A DNA stretch of 10,979 nucleotides, taken from Candidatus Bathyarchaeota archaeon (GTDB lineage: Archaea; Thermoproteota; Bathyarchaeia; Bathyarchaeales; Bathycorpusculaceae). Below are positions 1-5,975 of the stretch, one piece after another. Made by a program: the position numbers and the translations under genes. The DNA lies in the NCBI GenBank assembly GCA_030630585.1, contig DAOVMU010000032.1:1-10979 (forward strand), given 5' to 3'. Numbering within the stretch: position 1 is the stretch's first letter; each line of letters opens with the position of its first letter. A model generated the notes under the pieces. That model saw only the letters and a program-made list of their open reading frames with translations. It searched no databases and had not been told where the DNA came from.

Positions 1-1
1 A

Positions 2-52
2 GCCTTTATATTAGGCTTCATGATTTTACTGAAAGAAAAGCAAGAGGAATGA
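2..52 (+). CDS. Possible 3' end of an upstream membrane-protein gene (partial)
   Basis: This reading frame is open from the left edge and ends at a TGA that overlaps the S19e start as ATGA. The 16 visible codons read AFILGFMILLKEKQEE, a hydrophobic stretch followed by a charged tail, as at the end of a last membrane helix. A four-base stop/start overlap is typical of co-transcribed genes. The piece is too short to identify, and it could be chance, because the same bases also look like a promoter (TTTATATT at 5-12). If it is not the end of a gene, the ATG at 20 would open a 10-codon upstream ORF ending at the same TGA. Confidence 0.3.
   Translation, partial: AFILGFMILLKEKQEE
5..12 (+). promoter_or_regulatory. 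Candidate TATA box for the S19e operon
   Basis: TTTATATT resembles the archaeal box A. It would place the transcript start roughly 25 bases downstream, near 30-35, giving a leader of about 15 bases before the S19e ATG. It is flanked by the inverted pair AGCCT (1-5) and AGGCT (13-17), which could be an operator or chance. The window begins here, so the upstream BRE cannot be judged. Confidence 0.35.
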
Positions 53-534
53 AGGTCTTGATATCTCCTTATGATGTTCCGGCATCCAACCTCGTTGAAA
101 AACTAGCCCACCATCTAAAGGAGAATGTGGATGAAATAACGCCGCCACCATGGGTTACCCTTGTAAAAACAGGTGCGCACGTTGAGAGGCCGCCGCAAAA
201 TCCGGACTGGTGGTATATCCGATGTGCCTCCTTACTGCGAAAAATTCTTGTTCACGGTCCTGTTGGCATCGAGAGATTAAGAGCTGAGTATGGCGGAAGA
301 AAAGATTACGGTGTCAGACCTGATCATGCAGCCAAAGCAAGCGGAGCCATAATACGAAAAGCATTACAGCAGTTGGAAGCTGCAGGCTTCGTGGAAACCT
401 TGAAAACTGACGGAAGAAGAGTGACAAGAAAAGGAAGAAAACTCCTAGAAGAGCTTGCAGAAGAAGTCAAAAAACAAGTAGTAAAACAAATCCCTGAACT
501 GGAGAAGTACCAGAGGAAACGTAAAGGTGGCTGA
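49..534 (+). CDS. rps19e: 30S ribosomal protein S19e
   Basis: S19e is a small-subunit protein of archaea and eukaryotes, absent from bacteria, needed in eukaryotes for late 18S rRNA maturation. The 161-residue product is close to the usual family size. The family signature around residues 48-65 (PPQNPDWWYIRCASLLRK) is intact, followed by the GGRKDYGVRP segment (82-91). A winged-helix end follows, with AIIRKALQQLEAAGFVE and a basic GRRVTRKGRK stretch (about 100-131). AGAGG sits directly against the ATG at 49, which is too close for a good Shine-Dalgarno site. A TTG at 58, three codons in, would give a better-spaced start and a protein beginning nearer the conserved YDVP. The frame is open to the left edge but offers no earlier ATG, GTG or TTG in view. 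It heads the operon, and its stop lies one base before the next ATG. Confidence 0.95.
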   Translation: MKVLISPYDVPASNLVEKLAHHLKENVDEITPPPWVTLVKTGAHVERPPQNPDWWYIRCASLLRKILVHGPVGIERLRAEYGGRKDYGVRPDHAAKASGAIIRKALQQLEAAGFVETLKTDGRRVTRKGRKLLEELAEEVKKQVVKQIPELEKYQRKRKGG

Positions 535-535
535 A

Positions 536-865
536 ATGTCAGATGACGAGCTGGAGGAAATTCGCAGGAGAAAACTTTTGGAACTGCAACGTAAGGGAGC
601 TGCTGAACAAAGAAACGCTCAAATGCAACAGCAACTGGAACTGCAGAAGCAGGCTTTGCTCCGGAGCTTACTGACACCGGAAGCTAGACAAAGACTGGCG
701 AATTTGAAAATGATTAAGCCGGAATTCATTTCTCAACTGGAATCGCAGCTAATTCAATTAGCACAGCAAGGAAAGATACCAATACCGTTGACAGACAAAC
801 AGCTCAAACAGATACTTATTCAAGTACAGGCTCGAAAACGTGAAATAAAAATAAGAAGGGTGTGA
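536..865 (+). CDS. PDCD5-family DNA-binding protein
   Basis: This 109-residue protein belongs to the PDCD5/TF-1 cell apoptosis-related family found across archaea and eukaryotes. The archaeal members are small helical proteins reported to bind DNA; their cellular role is not settled. Visible marks are the charged N-terminus SDDELEEIRRRKLLELQ, a Gln-rich helix (QMQQQLELQKQ), and the family core LLTPEARQRLANLKMIKPEF leading into a Q-rich helix and a basic C-terminus (ARKREIKIRRV). I chose the ATG at 536 because it matches the usual family N-terminus and has GGTGG a few bases upstream. An in-frame GTG at 527 would add MAE and overlap the S19e stop. Its place between S19e and L39e is a recurrent archaeal arrangement and hints at a translation link, but that is inference. 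Confidence 0.92.
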   Translation: MSDDELEEIRRRKLLELQRKGAAEQRNAQMQQQLELQKQALLRSLLTPEARQRLANLKMIKPEFISQLESQLIQLAQQGKIPIPLTDKQLKQILIQVQARKREIKIRRV

Positions 866-866
866 A

Positions 867-1022
867 ATGGCCAGAAACAAACCAACAGCCAAAAAAAGGC
901 GACTGATGAAAGCTGGAAAACAGAAAAAAGCAGTTCCAACATGGGTGATAGCCAAAACAGCTGGAAAATTCAGAACACATCCCAAAAGAAGACAATGGAG
1001 AACTAGAAAAATAAAAGCCTAG
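867..1022 (+). CDS. rpl39e: 50S ribosomal protein L39e
   Basis: L39e is a tiny basic protein that threads into the wall of the peptide exit tunnel, where bacteria have an extension of L23. The frame from ATG 867 to TAG 1020-1022 encodes 51 residues beginning MARNKPTAKKRRLMKAGKQK, with VPTWVIAKTAGK in the middle and ending RRQWRTRKIKA. The family-typical length, K/R richness and the paired Trp residues make the call firm despite its size. It starts one base after the PDCD5-like stop. Its own stop codon overlaps the AGGAGG ribosome-binding site of L31e, so the two genes are probably translationally coupled. Confidence 0.95.
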   Translation: MARNKPTAKKRRLMKAGKQKKAVPTWVIAKTAGKFRTHPKRRQWRTRKIKA

Positions 1023-1026
1023 GAGG
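1021..1026 (+). promoter_or_regulatory. Perfect Shine-Dalgarno AGGAGG for L31e
   Basis: AGGAGG overlaps the L39e stop (TAGGAGG) and lies seven bases upstream of an in-frame CTG at 1034. No ATG, GTG or TTG of the L31e frame is near it. The frame's first such codon is at 1328, inside the conserved domain. This site is therefore the main evidence for where L31e begins. Confidence 0.75.
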
Positions 1027-1033
1027 AATCAAT

Positions 1034-1543
1034 CTGACGAAGGAAGAAAGCGAAACAGAAGAGCAGAAAACAGAGGAGAACAAAGAAGCAGAGCCCACAG
1101 AAGAGACAGTTGAAGAGTCAAAAGAGATCACTGAGGAAACAGAAGAAACTCCGGAAACCTTAGAGAAAGAAAAAGAAGCTGAAGAAGAGCTTCTTCCAGT
1201 TGAAGAGGAAGAAATCAAGCCTCCGCGTCGGAAAGAAGTCGAGGAGGAATTTGTTGAAGAAAGAATTTTCACAATTCCCTTAGGTAAAGCATGGATTGCA
1301 CCACCTAAGAAAAGGGCGCCCAGAGCTATGAAGATCATTAAGGATTTTGTGAAAAGACATATGAAATTGCAGGCACCGAGAGAAAGGGAAGAGGAGGAGG
1401 AACCTCAAAAGCTTATCGTCAGCAATGAAGTGAACGAAAGGGTTTGGAGAAGGGGTATACAGAAGCCTCCGCGCAAACTCCGAGTAAGGGCTGCAAAAGA
1501 CAAAGAGGGCAATGTTACTGTTTTTCTTGCTGAAGGAGACTAG
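1034..1543 (+). CDS. rpl31e: 50S ribosomal protein L31e with Glu-rich N-terminal extension, probable CTG start
   Basis: L31e sits at the rim of the peptide exit tunnel. In yeast the homologue is a contact for the ribosome-associated factor Zuotin. The conserved core is about residues 73-169: FVEERIFTIPLGKAW, then APPKKRAPRAMKIIKDFVKRH, then VNERVWRRGIQKPPRKLRV, ending VFLAEGD. The frame has been open since a TAG at 1004, and its first ATG (1328) falls inside the core, so that start would delete essential sequence. The only well-placed start is CTG 1034, seven bases after AGGAGG, giving 169 residues. Residues 1-72 are an added segment with about 33 Glu plus Lys and Thr, probably disordered, where the family normally starts close to the core. 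A sequencing error hiding a normal start is possible, but the frame is otherwise intact. Confidence 0.85.
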   Translation: MTKEESETEEQKTEENKEAEPTEETVEESKEITEETEETPETLEKEKEAEEELLPVEEEEIKPPRRKEVEEEFVEERIFTIPLGKAWIAPPKKRAPRAMKIIKDFVKRHMKLQAPREREEEEEPQKLIVSNEVNERVWRRGIQKPPRKLRVRAAKDKEGNVTVFLAEGD

Positions 1544-1546
1544 TTC

Positions 1547-2227
1547 TTGCCCATTTACCAATTCAGCCTTGTGGGAACCGTAAGTATAGGTGTATACTCG
1601 CTTACAACGGACAAGATGGCTATTGTTCCAAAATGGGTTTCCCTTAGGAAAGCTGAAAGATTTGGGAAATGGTTGAAGGTTAAGCTTGTACGTACAGCAG
1701 TTGGGGGCTCGGTTCTCATCGGGGCGCTTGCTTGTGCTAACTCGAATGGGGTACTGCTGCCGCACTTTGCTCTGGACGAAGAGATTCATGTCTTAAAATC
1801 TGTTTGTGATGGAAACGTAACGGTGATGGACACCAGAGAAACTGCGTATGGGAACATGGTTTTGGCAAATGACCGCGGTGCAATTGTTGATCCTCGATTA
1901 GCAGCGTCTGAAATCAAAAGCATTTCTGAAACTTTGGATGTTGAAGCGGTGCCGGGTGAAATTGCTGGTTTGTCGTATGTTGGTTCTCTAGCTGTGGCAA
2001 CAAACAAGGGTGTTTTGGCACATCCTTTGTTGAGGGATTCTGAACGGAAACTTTTGGAGAGTGTTTTGAAGGTTCCTGTTGATGTTGGTCCCATTAATTG
2101 TGGGATACCCTATGTCGGCACAGGTTTGGTTGGAAACAGTTACACGGTTGTGGTGGGGTTGTTGACAACGGGACCCGAGATGTTTATAATTGGGCAAGCC
2201 TTTGATGTCGTGAAAGAAGATGAATAA
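1547..2227 (+). CDS. eif6: Translation initiation factor aIF6 (anti-association factor)
   Basis: aIF6/eIF6 binds the large subunit and blocks joining of the small subunit until release. The 226-residue product has the family size and the fivefold pseudo-repeat of the pentein fold. Four repeats are easy to see: LIGALACANSNGVLLP (57-72), GNMVLANDRGAIVDP (102-116), VGSLAVATNKGVLAHP (145-160) and VGTGLVGNSYTVVVG (190-204). The start is TTG 1547, three bases after the L31e stop, with GGAG at 1535-1538 as ribosome-binding site. The resulting N-terminus MPIYQFSLVGTVSIGVY matches the expected beginning of repeat one. The 3' end overlaps the L20a start by eight bases. Confidence 0.95.
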   Translation: MPIYQFSLVGTVSIGVYSLTTDKMAIVPKWVSLRKAERFGKWLKVKLVRTAVGGSVLIGALACANSNGVLLPHFALDEEIHVLKSVCDGNVTVMDTRETAYGNMVLANDRGAIVDPRLAASEIKSISETLDVEAVPGEIAGLSYVGSLAVATNKGVLAHPLLRDSERKLLESVLKVPVDVGPINCGIPYVGTGLVGNSYTVVVGLLTTGPEMFIIGQAFDVVKEDE

Positions 2228-2471
2228 AGTGAAACTCTTCAGGGTGACTGGTGAAATACGGAAACCAAATTTGAAAACTTCCTTCAAAAAAGAAGTAGTT
2301 GCCATCAAGAGTGAGCATGCTGTGGAAAAGGTTTACGCTGAATTAGGCAGTAGACACCGTGTGAAACGTTTCCACATACGCATAGTGAAGGTTGAGGAAG
2401 TAAAACCTGAAGAAATAGAGAACCCTCTGTTGAAAAAACTTGTTGCTGGAGAAGGAAAAGTTGGCGAGTAA
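2220..2471 (+). CDS. rpl18a: 50S ribosomal protein L20a (L18Ae/LX)
   Basis: This is the archaeal counterpart of one repeat of eukaryotic L18a (eL20), a large-subunit surface protein. The 83-residue product is a standard length. It opens with KVKLFRVTGEIRKP, continues with a TSFKKEVVAIKSEHAVEKVYAELGSRH segment typical of the LX family, and ends in a strand-forming stretch, RFHIRIVKVEEVKPEEI. The ATG lies inside the last codons of aIF6, and the 3' end overlaps the prefoldin gene by 11 bases, so translation of the three is probably coupled. The aIF6 - L20a - prefoldin alpha order recurs in many archaea. Confidence 0.93.
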   Translation: MNKVKLFRVTGEIRKPNLKTSFKKEVVAIKSEHAVEKVYAELGSRHRVKRFHIRIVKVEEVKPEEIENPLLKKLVAGEGKVGE

Positions 2472-2907
2472 GGTTGAAGAGGAATTTCGAAGATTAAGTA
2501 TTGAAATTCGCTTTTTTGAAGAAACCGCGCAAGCTTTGCAATCTAGAATGAACATGGTGAACGCTGTCATAACAGATTTAACATACGCCAACACAACTTT
2601 GGAGGGTGTAGAAAAAAACAAGGTAGGTTCAGAGCTTCTCGTGCCAGTGGGCGGCAACTCCTACATCAAAGCAAACATTTATGACCCAGACAAAGTGATT
2701 GTTGGAATCGGAGCAGGAGTTTCTGTTGAGAAAACCTCTAAAGACGCTAAGGAGACAATTAAGAAACGCTTGGAAGCCTTAGACAAAACTAAGCTGTCAC
2801 TTCAACAACGTTTTGGGCAGGTTGCCCAGAAAATCAATGAAGATCGGGCGAAACTTGACAAGCTAGTGGCTGAACTGAGGCAGGGGAAATCTTCTAGAAA
2901 TGTTTGA
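2461..2907 (+). CDS. pfdA: Prefoldin subunit alpha
   Basis: Prefoldin is a hexameric jellyfish-shaped chaperone that holds unfolded chains for the group II chaperonin. The 148-residue product has the alpha-subunit plan. An N-terminal coiled coil starts at EEEFRRLSIEIRFFEETAQAL. A central hairpin region holds GSELLVPVGGNSYIKANI and VIVGIGAGVSVEKT. A long C-terminal coiled coil (about 97-145) ends in LVAELRQGKSS. I place the start at TTG 2461, nine bases after GGAG (2448-2451); another in-frame TTG at 2440 would add seven residues. It overlaps L20a upstream and FtsY downstream (eight bases), which places it firmly inside the operon. Confidence 0.93.
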   Translation: MASKVEEEFRRLSIEIRFFEETAQALQSRMNMVNAVITDLTYANTTLEGVEKNKVGSELLVPVGGNSYIKANIYDPDKVIVGIGAGVSVEKTSKDAKETIKKRLEALDKTKLSLQQRFGQVAQKINEDRAKLDKLVAELRQGKSSRNV

Positions 2908-3805
2908 GAAGCTGAAATCAGGGTTAAGTGGGCTTGTAAACAAGATCACTAAAACGGAGCTTAAGGCTGAGAAACTGCATCCAGTGCTTTCGGATTTTAA
3001 ACTGAATTTGATAGAGAATGATGTTGCTTTCCCTGTGGCTGAGTTGATATGCAACGAAATGGAAAAACGTTTAGATGGAGTTCAAGTCAAAAGACTTGAA
3101 GACCGCAGAAAAGTAGTGAAGGCCAATCTTCGGGACGTACTCCTAGAAACTATGCTTACAAACGACGGAATAGACTTGTTAACGGTTATAGAAGAAAAAC
3201 GGGAAAAAGGAGAGCCATGTGTCATAGTTTTTGTTGGCATAAACGGTACTGGAAAAACAACAACTATAGCTAAATTTGCTCAGTTCTTGATGAAGAAGGG
3301 TTATTCTGTAGTTCTTGCCTGTGGTGACACTTACCGAGCTGGTTCTATCGAACAGCTGGAGGAACATGCTAAACGATTAGGCGTGCGCATGATTAAGCAT
3401 AAGTACGGCGCAGACCCTGCTGCCGTGGCCTACGACACAGTAAACCATGCAAAAGCTCAAGGGATAAACGTTGTTTTGATAGACACTGCCGGCAGGATGC
3501 AGACAAACCGAAATCTCATGAACGAACTTGCAAAGATTAAACGTATAGTCAATCCAGACCTGACCATCTTAACTGTGGATTCGCTTACTGGAAACGATGC
3601 AGTTATGCAAGCGGAAGAATTTCACAAAAGTGTAGGCATAGACGCAACTATACTGACTAAAGTAGACGCTGATGTAAAAGGAGGCTCAGCATTAAGCGTT
3701 ACATACGTGACAAAAAAACCTATTCTTTTCATTGGAATCGGACAAAATTATGATGACTTGGAAAAGTTTGAACCAGAAAGATTTGTACAGATGATTTTGA
3801 AATAA
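2900..3805 (+). CDS. ftsY: Signal recognition particle receptor FtsY
   Basis: FtsY is the SRP-family GTPase that docks ribosome-SRP complexes at the membrane and hands the chain to the Sec channel. The 301 residues comprise an N-terminal helical N domain (about 1-95) and a G domain. G1 is GINGTGKTT (113-121), the insertion-box G2 region is DTYRAGS (143-149, usually DTFRAAA), G3 is DTAGR (195-199), followed by VDSLTGNDAVMQA, then G4 TKVD (253-256) and the closing GIGQ (279-282). The ending FEPERFVQMIL is typical. There is no acidic A domain, so this is a minimal form that must reach the membrane through the N domain. The ribosome-binding site is weak (AGGGG, 13 bases upstream), so initiation probably depends on coupling with pfdA. 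Its stop lies four bases from the convergent carbamoyltransferase stop. Confidence 0.96.
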   Translation: MFEKLKSGLSGLVNKITKTELKAEKLHPVLSDFKLNLIENDVAFPVAELICNEMEKRLDGVQVKRLEDRRKVVKANLRDVLLETMLTNDGIDLLTVIEEKREKGEPCVIVFVGINGTGKTTTIAKFAQFLMKKGYSVVLACGDTYRAGSIEQLEEHAKRLGVRMIKHKYGADPAAVAYDTVNHAKAQGINVVLIDTAGRMQTNRNLMNELAKIKRIVNPDLTILTVDSLTGNDAVMQAEEFHKSVGIDATILTKVDADVKGGSALSVTYVTKKPILFIGIGQNYDDLEKFEPERFVQMILK

Positions 3806-3809
3806 GAGC

Positions 3810-4718
3810 CTAGTGTTTCCCCAAAAGTTCTAGTAATATAGCCTTTGCTGAGTGCAGTCTGTTTTCACTTTGCTCGTATATTATGGATTTTGGGCTTTCA
3901 ATCACTTCCTGGTCTATTTCGTAGCCTCGGTGAATGGGCATGTCATGCATTATGTACGCGTCGCTCTCCTTCAATAACTCCTTGTTTATCTGGTAGGGCA
4001 TCATAAGTTTGACGCGTTTCTCTTTTTCTACCGCGTATTTCGGGTCCAAAAAGAATTCCATGTCAACCCAAGTATCTGTATAAACAAAATCCGCGTCCTT
4101 CACAGCCTGTTTTACATTCAATGTAGTCTCGTATAAACCTGTTTTTCTAGCCGTTTCCAGAAGCTTCTCGTCTCTTGAAGGCTCGTTAAATATAGGTGTC
4201 ACCGTCGTAATTTTAGTTTCAGTTTTTATGCATCCCTCAATAAGCGAGTTGCAGACGTTGTTGTGGATGCCTATGTAAACAAGTTTCACTTCTTTCAGCA
4301 TACCTTTCTTTTCTTTCATCGTCATCAAATCCGCTATTGCTTGGCATGGATGATATTTCTCGTCGCATCCATTGATTACGGGAACAAGGGAAGCTTTAGT
4401 CATGACCTGCAAATCAGCGTTTTTTTTCAATCTTGTCATGATGCAGTCAACGTTACGGGATAGATACTGCGTTTCATCGTATACGTCTGCTATAGTGAAG
4501 TTTGTTGTTCTCCAATCTATATAAAGAGCGTGTCCGCCAAGCTGAGTCATGGCAACCTCGAAGGAAACCCTAGTCCTCGTTGAAGACTTCTGAAAAATCA
4601 TGGCTAAAGACATACAATCCATGGCATTTCGATATTTTTCAGGATTATGCTTAACCTCAATAGCATCATCGATTATCTCCGTGAGCTTTTGTCCTGTCAG
4701 GTTTTCGAAGTTAATCAA
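3810..4718 (-). CDS. Ornithine carbamoyltransferase-like carbamoyltransferase, altered acceptor site
   Basis: Aspartate/ornithine carbamoyltransferases move the carbamoyl group of carbamoyl phosphate onto an amino acceptor. The 302 residues have the usual length and an intact carbamoyl-phosphate site: STRTR (46-50) with VSFEVA after it, and HPCQ (123-126). Family marks YLSRNVDCIMTR (85-96), YIGIHNNVCNSL (148-159) and ENRLHSAKA (285-293) are present. The acceptor side differs. The usual DxWxSMG reads DTWVDME (215-221), and the usual HCLP reads HDMP (258-261), so the conserved Ser, Gly and Cys are replaced. Ornithine may still be the acceptor, but a related diamine or amino acid is possible, so I give no gene symbol. 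The start is TTG 4718. An AGGAGG lies about 14 bases upstream, rather far. It is a metabolic gene alone among translation genes and is transcribed against them. Confidence 0.85.
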   Translation of the reverse strand: MINFENLTGQKLTEIIDDAIEVKHNPEKYRNAMDCMSLAMIFQKSSTRTRVSFEVAMTQLGGHALYIDWRTTNFTIADVYDETQYLSRNVDCIMTRLKKNADLQVMTKASLVPVINGCDEKYHPCQAIADLMTMKEKKGMLKEVKLVYIGIHNNVCNSLIEGCIKTETKITTVTPIFNEPSRDEKLLETARKTGLYETTLNVKQAVKDADFVYTDTWVDMEFFLDPKYAVEKEKRVKLMMPYQINKELLKESDAYIMHDMPIHRGYEIDQEVIESPKSIIYEQSENRLHSAKAILLELLGKH

Positions 4719-4767
4719 GTGCGTTTTTCACTCCTCCTAAACTTCATTTTTCAACCAGTTTCAACAA

Positions 4768-4773
4768 TTATAA
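4768..4773. promoter_or_regulatory. Palindromic TATA-like element between divergent genes
   Basis: TTATAA lies 49 bases from the carbamoyltransferase start and 54 bases from the deacylase start in a 109-base divergent gap. It is the best box A candidate in both directions: AATTATAAGC on the plus strand and GCTTATAATT on the minus strand. Leaders of about 25-30 bases would follow on each side. Neither flank has a strong BRE, so direction cannot be assigned from sequence. Confidence 0.4.
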
Positions 4774-4827
4774 GCTTTGCGGAACATTATTCGTTAGCTA
4801 TCAAGTTTGTGTTAAGGAGAGACTGTA

Positions 4828-5658
4828 ATGATTTTAATTGCTGCTTCAGGCAAGGATATGGCAAGCTTGAACATTAAACAACAGATTTTGAACAGTTATA
4901 ATTTCAACGAGACAGCTGAGAATTTTCAGGGAAACCCCATTTACACAAGTGAAGTCAACGGGAAAGACGTAAAACTAGTAACTTTAAGAGATGAATCTAT
5001 ATATGCCCAAAACATAACAAAATTATTCTCTGACTCTGAACTCATAGTTTTCATTTCTAGACATAGCAGTGTTGCTGGAACTCCGACGCTTTCAACACAT
5101 ACTCCAGGTAACTTAGGAGAAGCAAAACTAGGTGGAATCCCGAGAAAAGTCTCTGTTTCACCTGCAAACGCCATGAGAAGCGTTCTAAGGGCTATGATGC
5201 GCCTTAAAGAAGAAAGACAGCTTGACTACGAAGTTTCTTATGAGTGCACCCATCACGGACCTTCCTTGAACGTGCCAACAATGTTCGCTGAGCTGGGAAG
5301 TTCCCCTAAACAATGGGAAGATTCAAAGGCAGCTGAGGCTGTTGCCCACGCAACTATAGAAGCTGTTGCAGAATTTGACAATTTCCCAGCCAAAGCTGTG
5401 ATCGGTATAGGTGGACCCCATTACAACAAAAAGTTCACCAGAATGGCATTAGACAAAAATTTGGCTTTTGGCCACATAATTCCGAAATATGCCTTTCCAA
5501 AAATAGATCTGGAGACTATAAAGCAATGCACAGAAAGGACGTTGGAAAAGGTTGAGTTGGCAGTTTTAGATTGGAAAGGAATAAAAGGCGAATATAAGCC
5601 TAATCTCGTGGAAATGCTTAATGAACTGGGCCTATCCTTCAAGAAGGTCAAACATTAG
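4828..5658 (+). CDS. dtdA: D-aminoacyl-tRNA deacylase (DTD2/GEK1 family)
   Basis: DtdA hydrolyses D-amino acids wrongly attached to tRNA, recycling the tRNA. This zinc-dependent form is found in archaea and plants and is unrelated to bacterial DTD. The 276 residues match the family length. Key blocks are SRHSSVAGTPTLSTHTPGN (78-96 region), ECTHHGPSLNVPTMFAELGS (139-158) with its His pair, GIGGPHYNKKFT (193-204) and GHIIPKYAF (215-223). The His and Cys residues in these blocks are the likely metal and catalytic ligands. ATG 4828 is preceded by AAGGAG eight to nine bases upstream, and the N-terminus MILIAASGKDMASLNI fits the family; a later ATG at 4858 would cut the first strand. It is a single gene between the FtsY operon and the SecE operon. 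Confidence 0.94.
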   Translation: MILIAASGKDMASLNIKQQILNSYNFNETAENFQGNPIYTSEVNGKDVKLVTLRDESIYAQNITKLFSDSELIVFISRHSSVAGTPTLSTHTPGNLGEAKLGGIPRKVSVSPANAMRSVLRAMMRLKEERQLDYEVSYECTHHGPSLNVPTMFAELGSSPKQWEDSKAAEAVAHATIEAVAEFDNFPAKAVIGIGGPHYNKKFTRMALDKNLAFGHIIPKYAFPKIDLETIKQCTERTLEKVELAVLDWKGIKGEYKPNLVEMLNELGLSFKKVKH

Positions 5659-5690
5659 AATTAGAATTGGATGTGGTTGTGAAACGGAAA

Positions 5691-5749
5691 ATTTAATAGA
5701 AATGTTTAGGCTTATCTATCAAAGCTGACGGCTACAGTAACACTTATAT
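5691..5749 (+). promoter_or_regulatory. Promoter region of the secE-spt5-L11 operon, two candidate TATA boxes
   Basis: The 121-base gap after dtdA holds two TATA-like sites. GGAAAATTTAATAG (from 5687) has an A-rich BRE-like flank and would give a leader of about 60 bases. CACTTATATC (5741-5750) would put the transcript start close to the secE start and give an almost leaderless message. A short ORF (5751-5777, eight codons, MIEMLSVR) ends in the GGTGA just before the secE ATG. Confidence 0.4.
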
Positions 5750-5779
5750 CATGATTGAAATGTTGAGTGTGCGGTGAAC

Positions 5780-5959
5780 ATGGGTCTAAAGTCATTCCTA
5801 TCCCAGTGTAAAAGAACGTTAAAGCTGGCTGTAAAACCGGGAAAAAGTGAGCTTTGGCTATCGATTAAAATATGCTTTCTAGGCATAAGTGCAATTGGAC
5901 TAATCGGGTTCATAGTTAAATTGTTGTCCACGGTTCTGCAACAAGCTCCTCTAACTTAG
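5780..5959 (+). CDS. secE: Preprotein translocase subunit SecE (Sec61-gamma)
   Basis: SecE clamps the two halves of the SecY channel in the membrane. The product is 59 residues: an amphipathic N-terminal helix (FLSQCKRTLKLAVKP, 6-20) lying on the cytoplasmic face, then one membrane helix (about 31-53, rich in I, L, G and F). This is the single-helix archaeal/eukaryotic form. ATG 5780 follows GGTGA closely; an in-frame GTG at 5774 would add two residues. It heads the row SecE - Spt5 - L11, which matches the bacterial secE-nusG-rplK order and is conserved in archaea. The Spt5 start is 16 bases downstream. Confidence 0.9.
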   Translation: MGLKSFLSQCKRTLKLAVKPGKSELWLSIKICFLGISAIGLIGFIVKLLSTVLQQAPLT

Positions 5960-5975
5960 AAAGGAAGAAATCCAT

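Noticed and set aside
1003..1789. Long open frames on the minus strand opposite L31e and aIF6
   Set aside because: They mirror the purine-rich, Glu-rich coding strand (giving Ser/Phe-rich products), match no family, and lie opposite firmly identified genes.
4263..4463. Plus-strand open frame opposite the carbamoyltransferase
   Set aside because: It is antisense to the conserved HPCQ and HNNV coding region. Its Phe/His-rich translation resembles no protein family.
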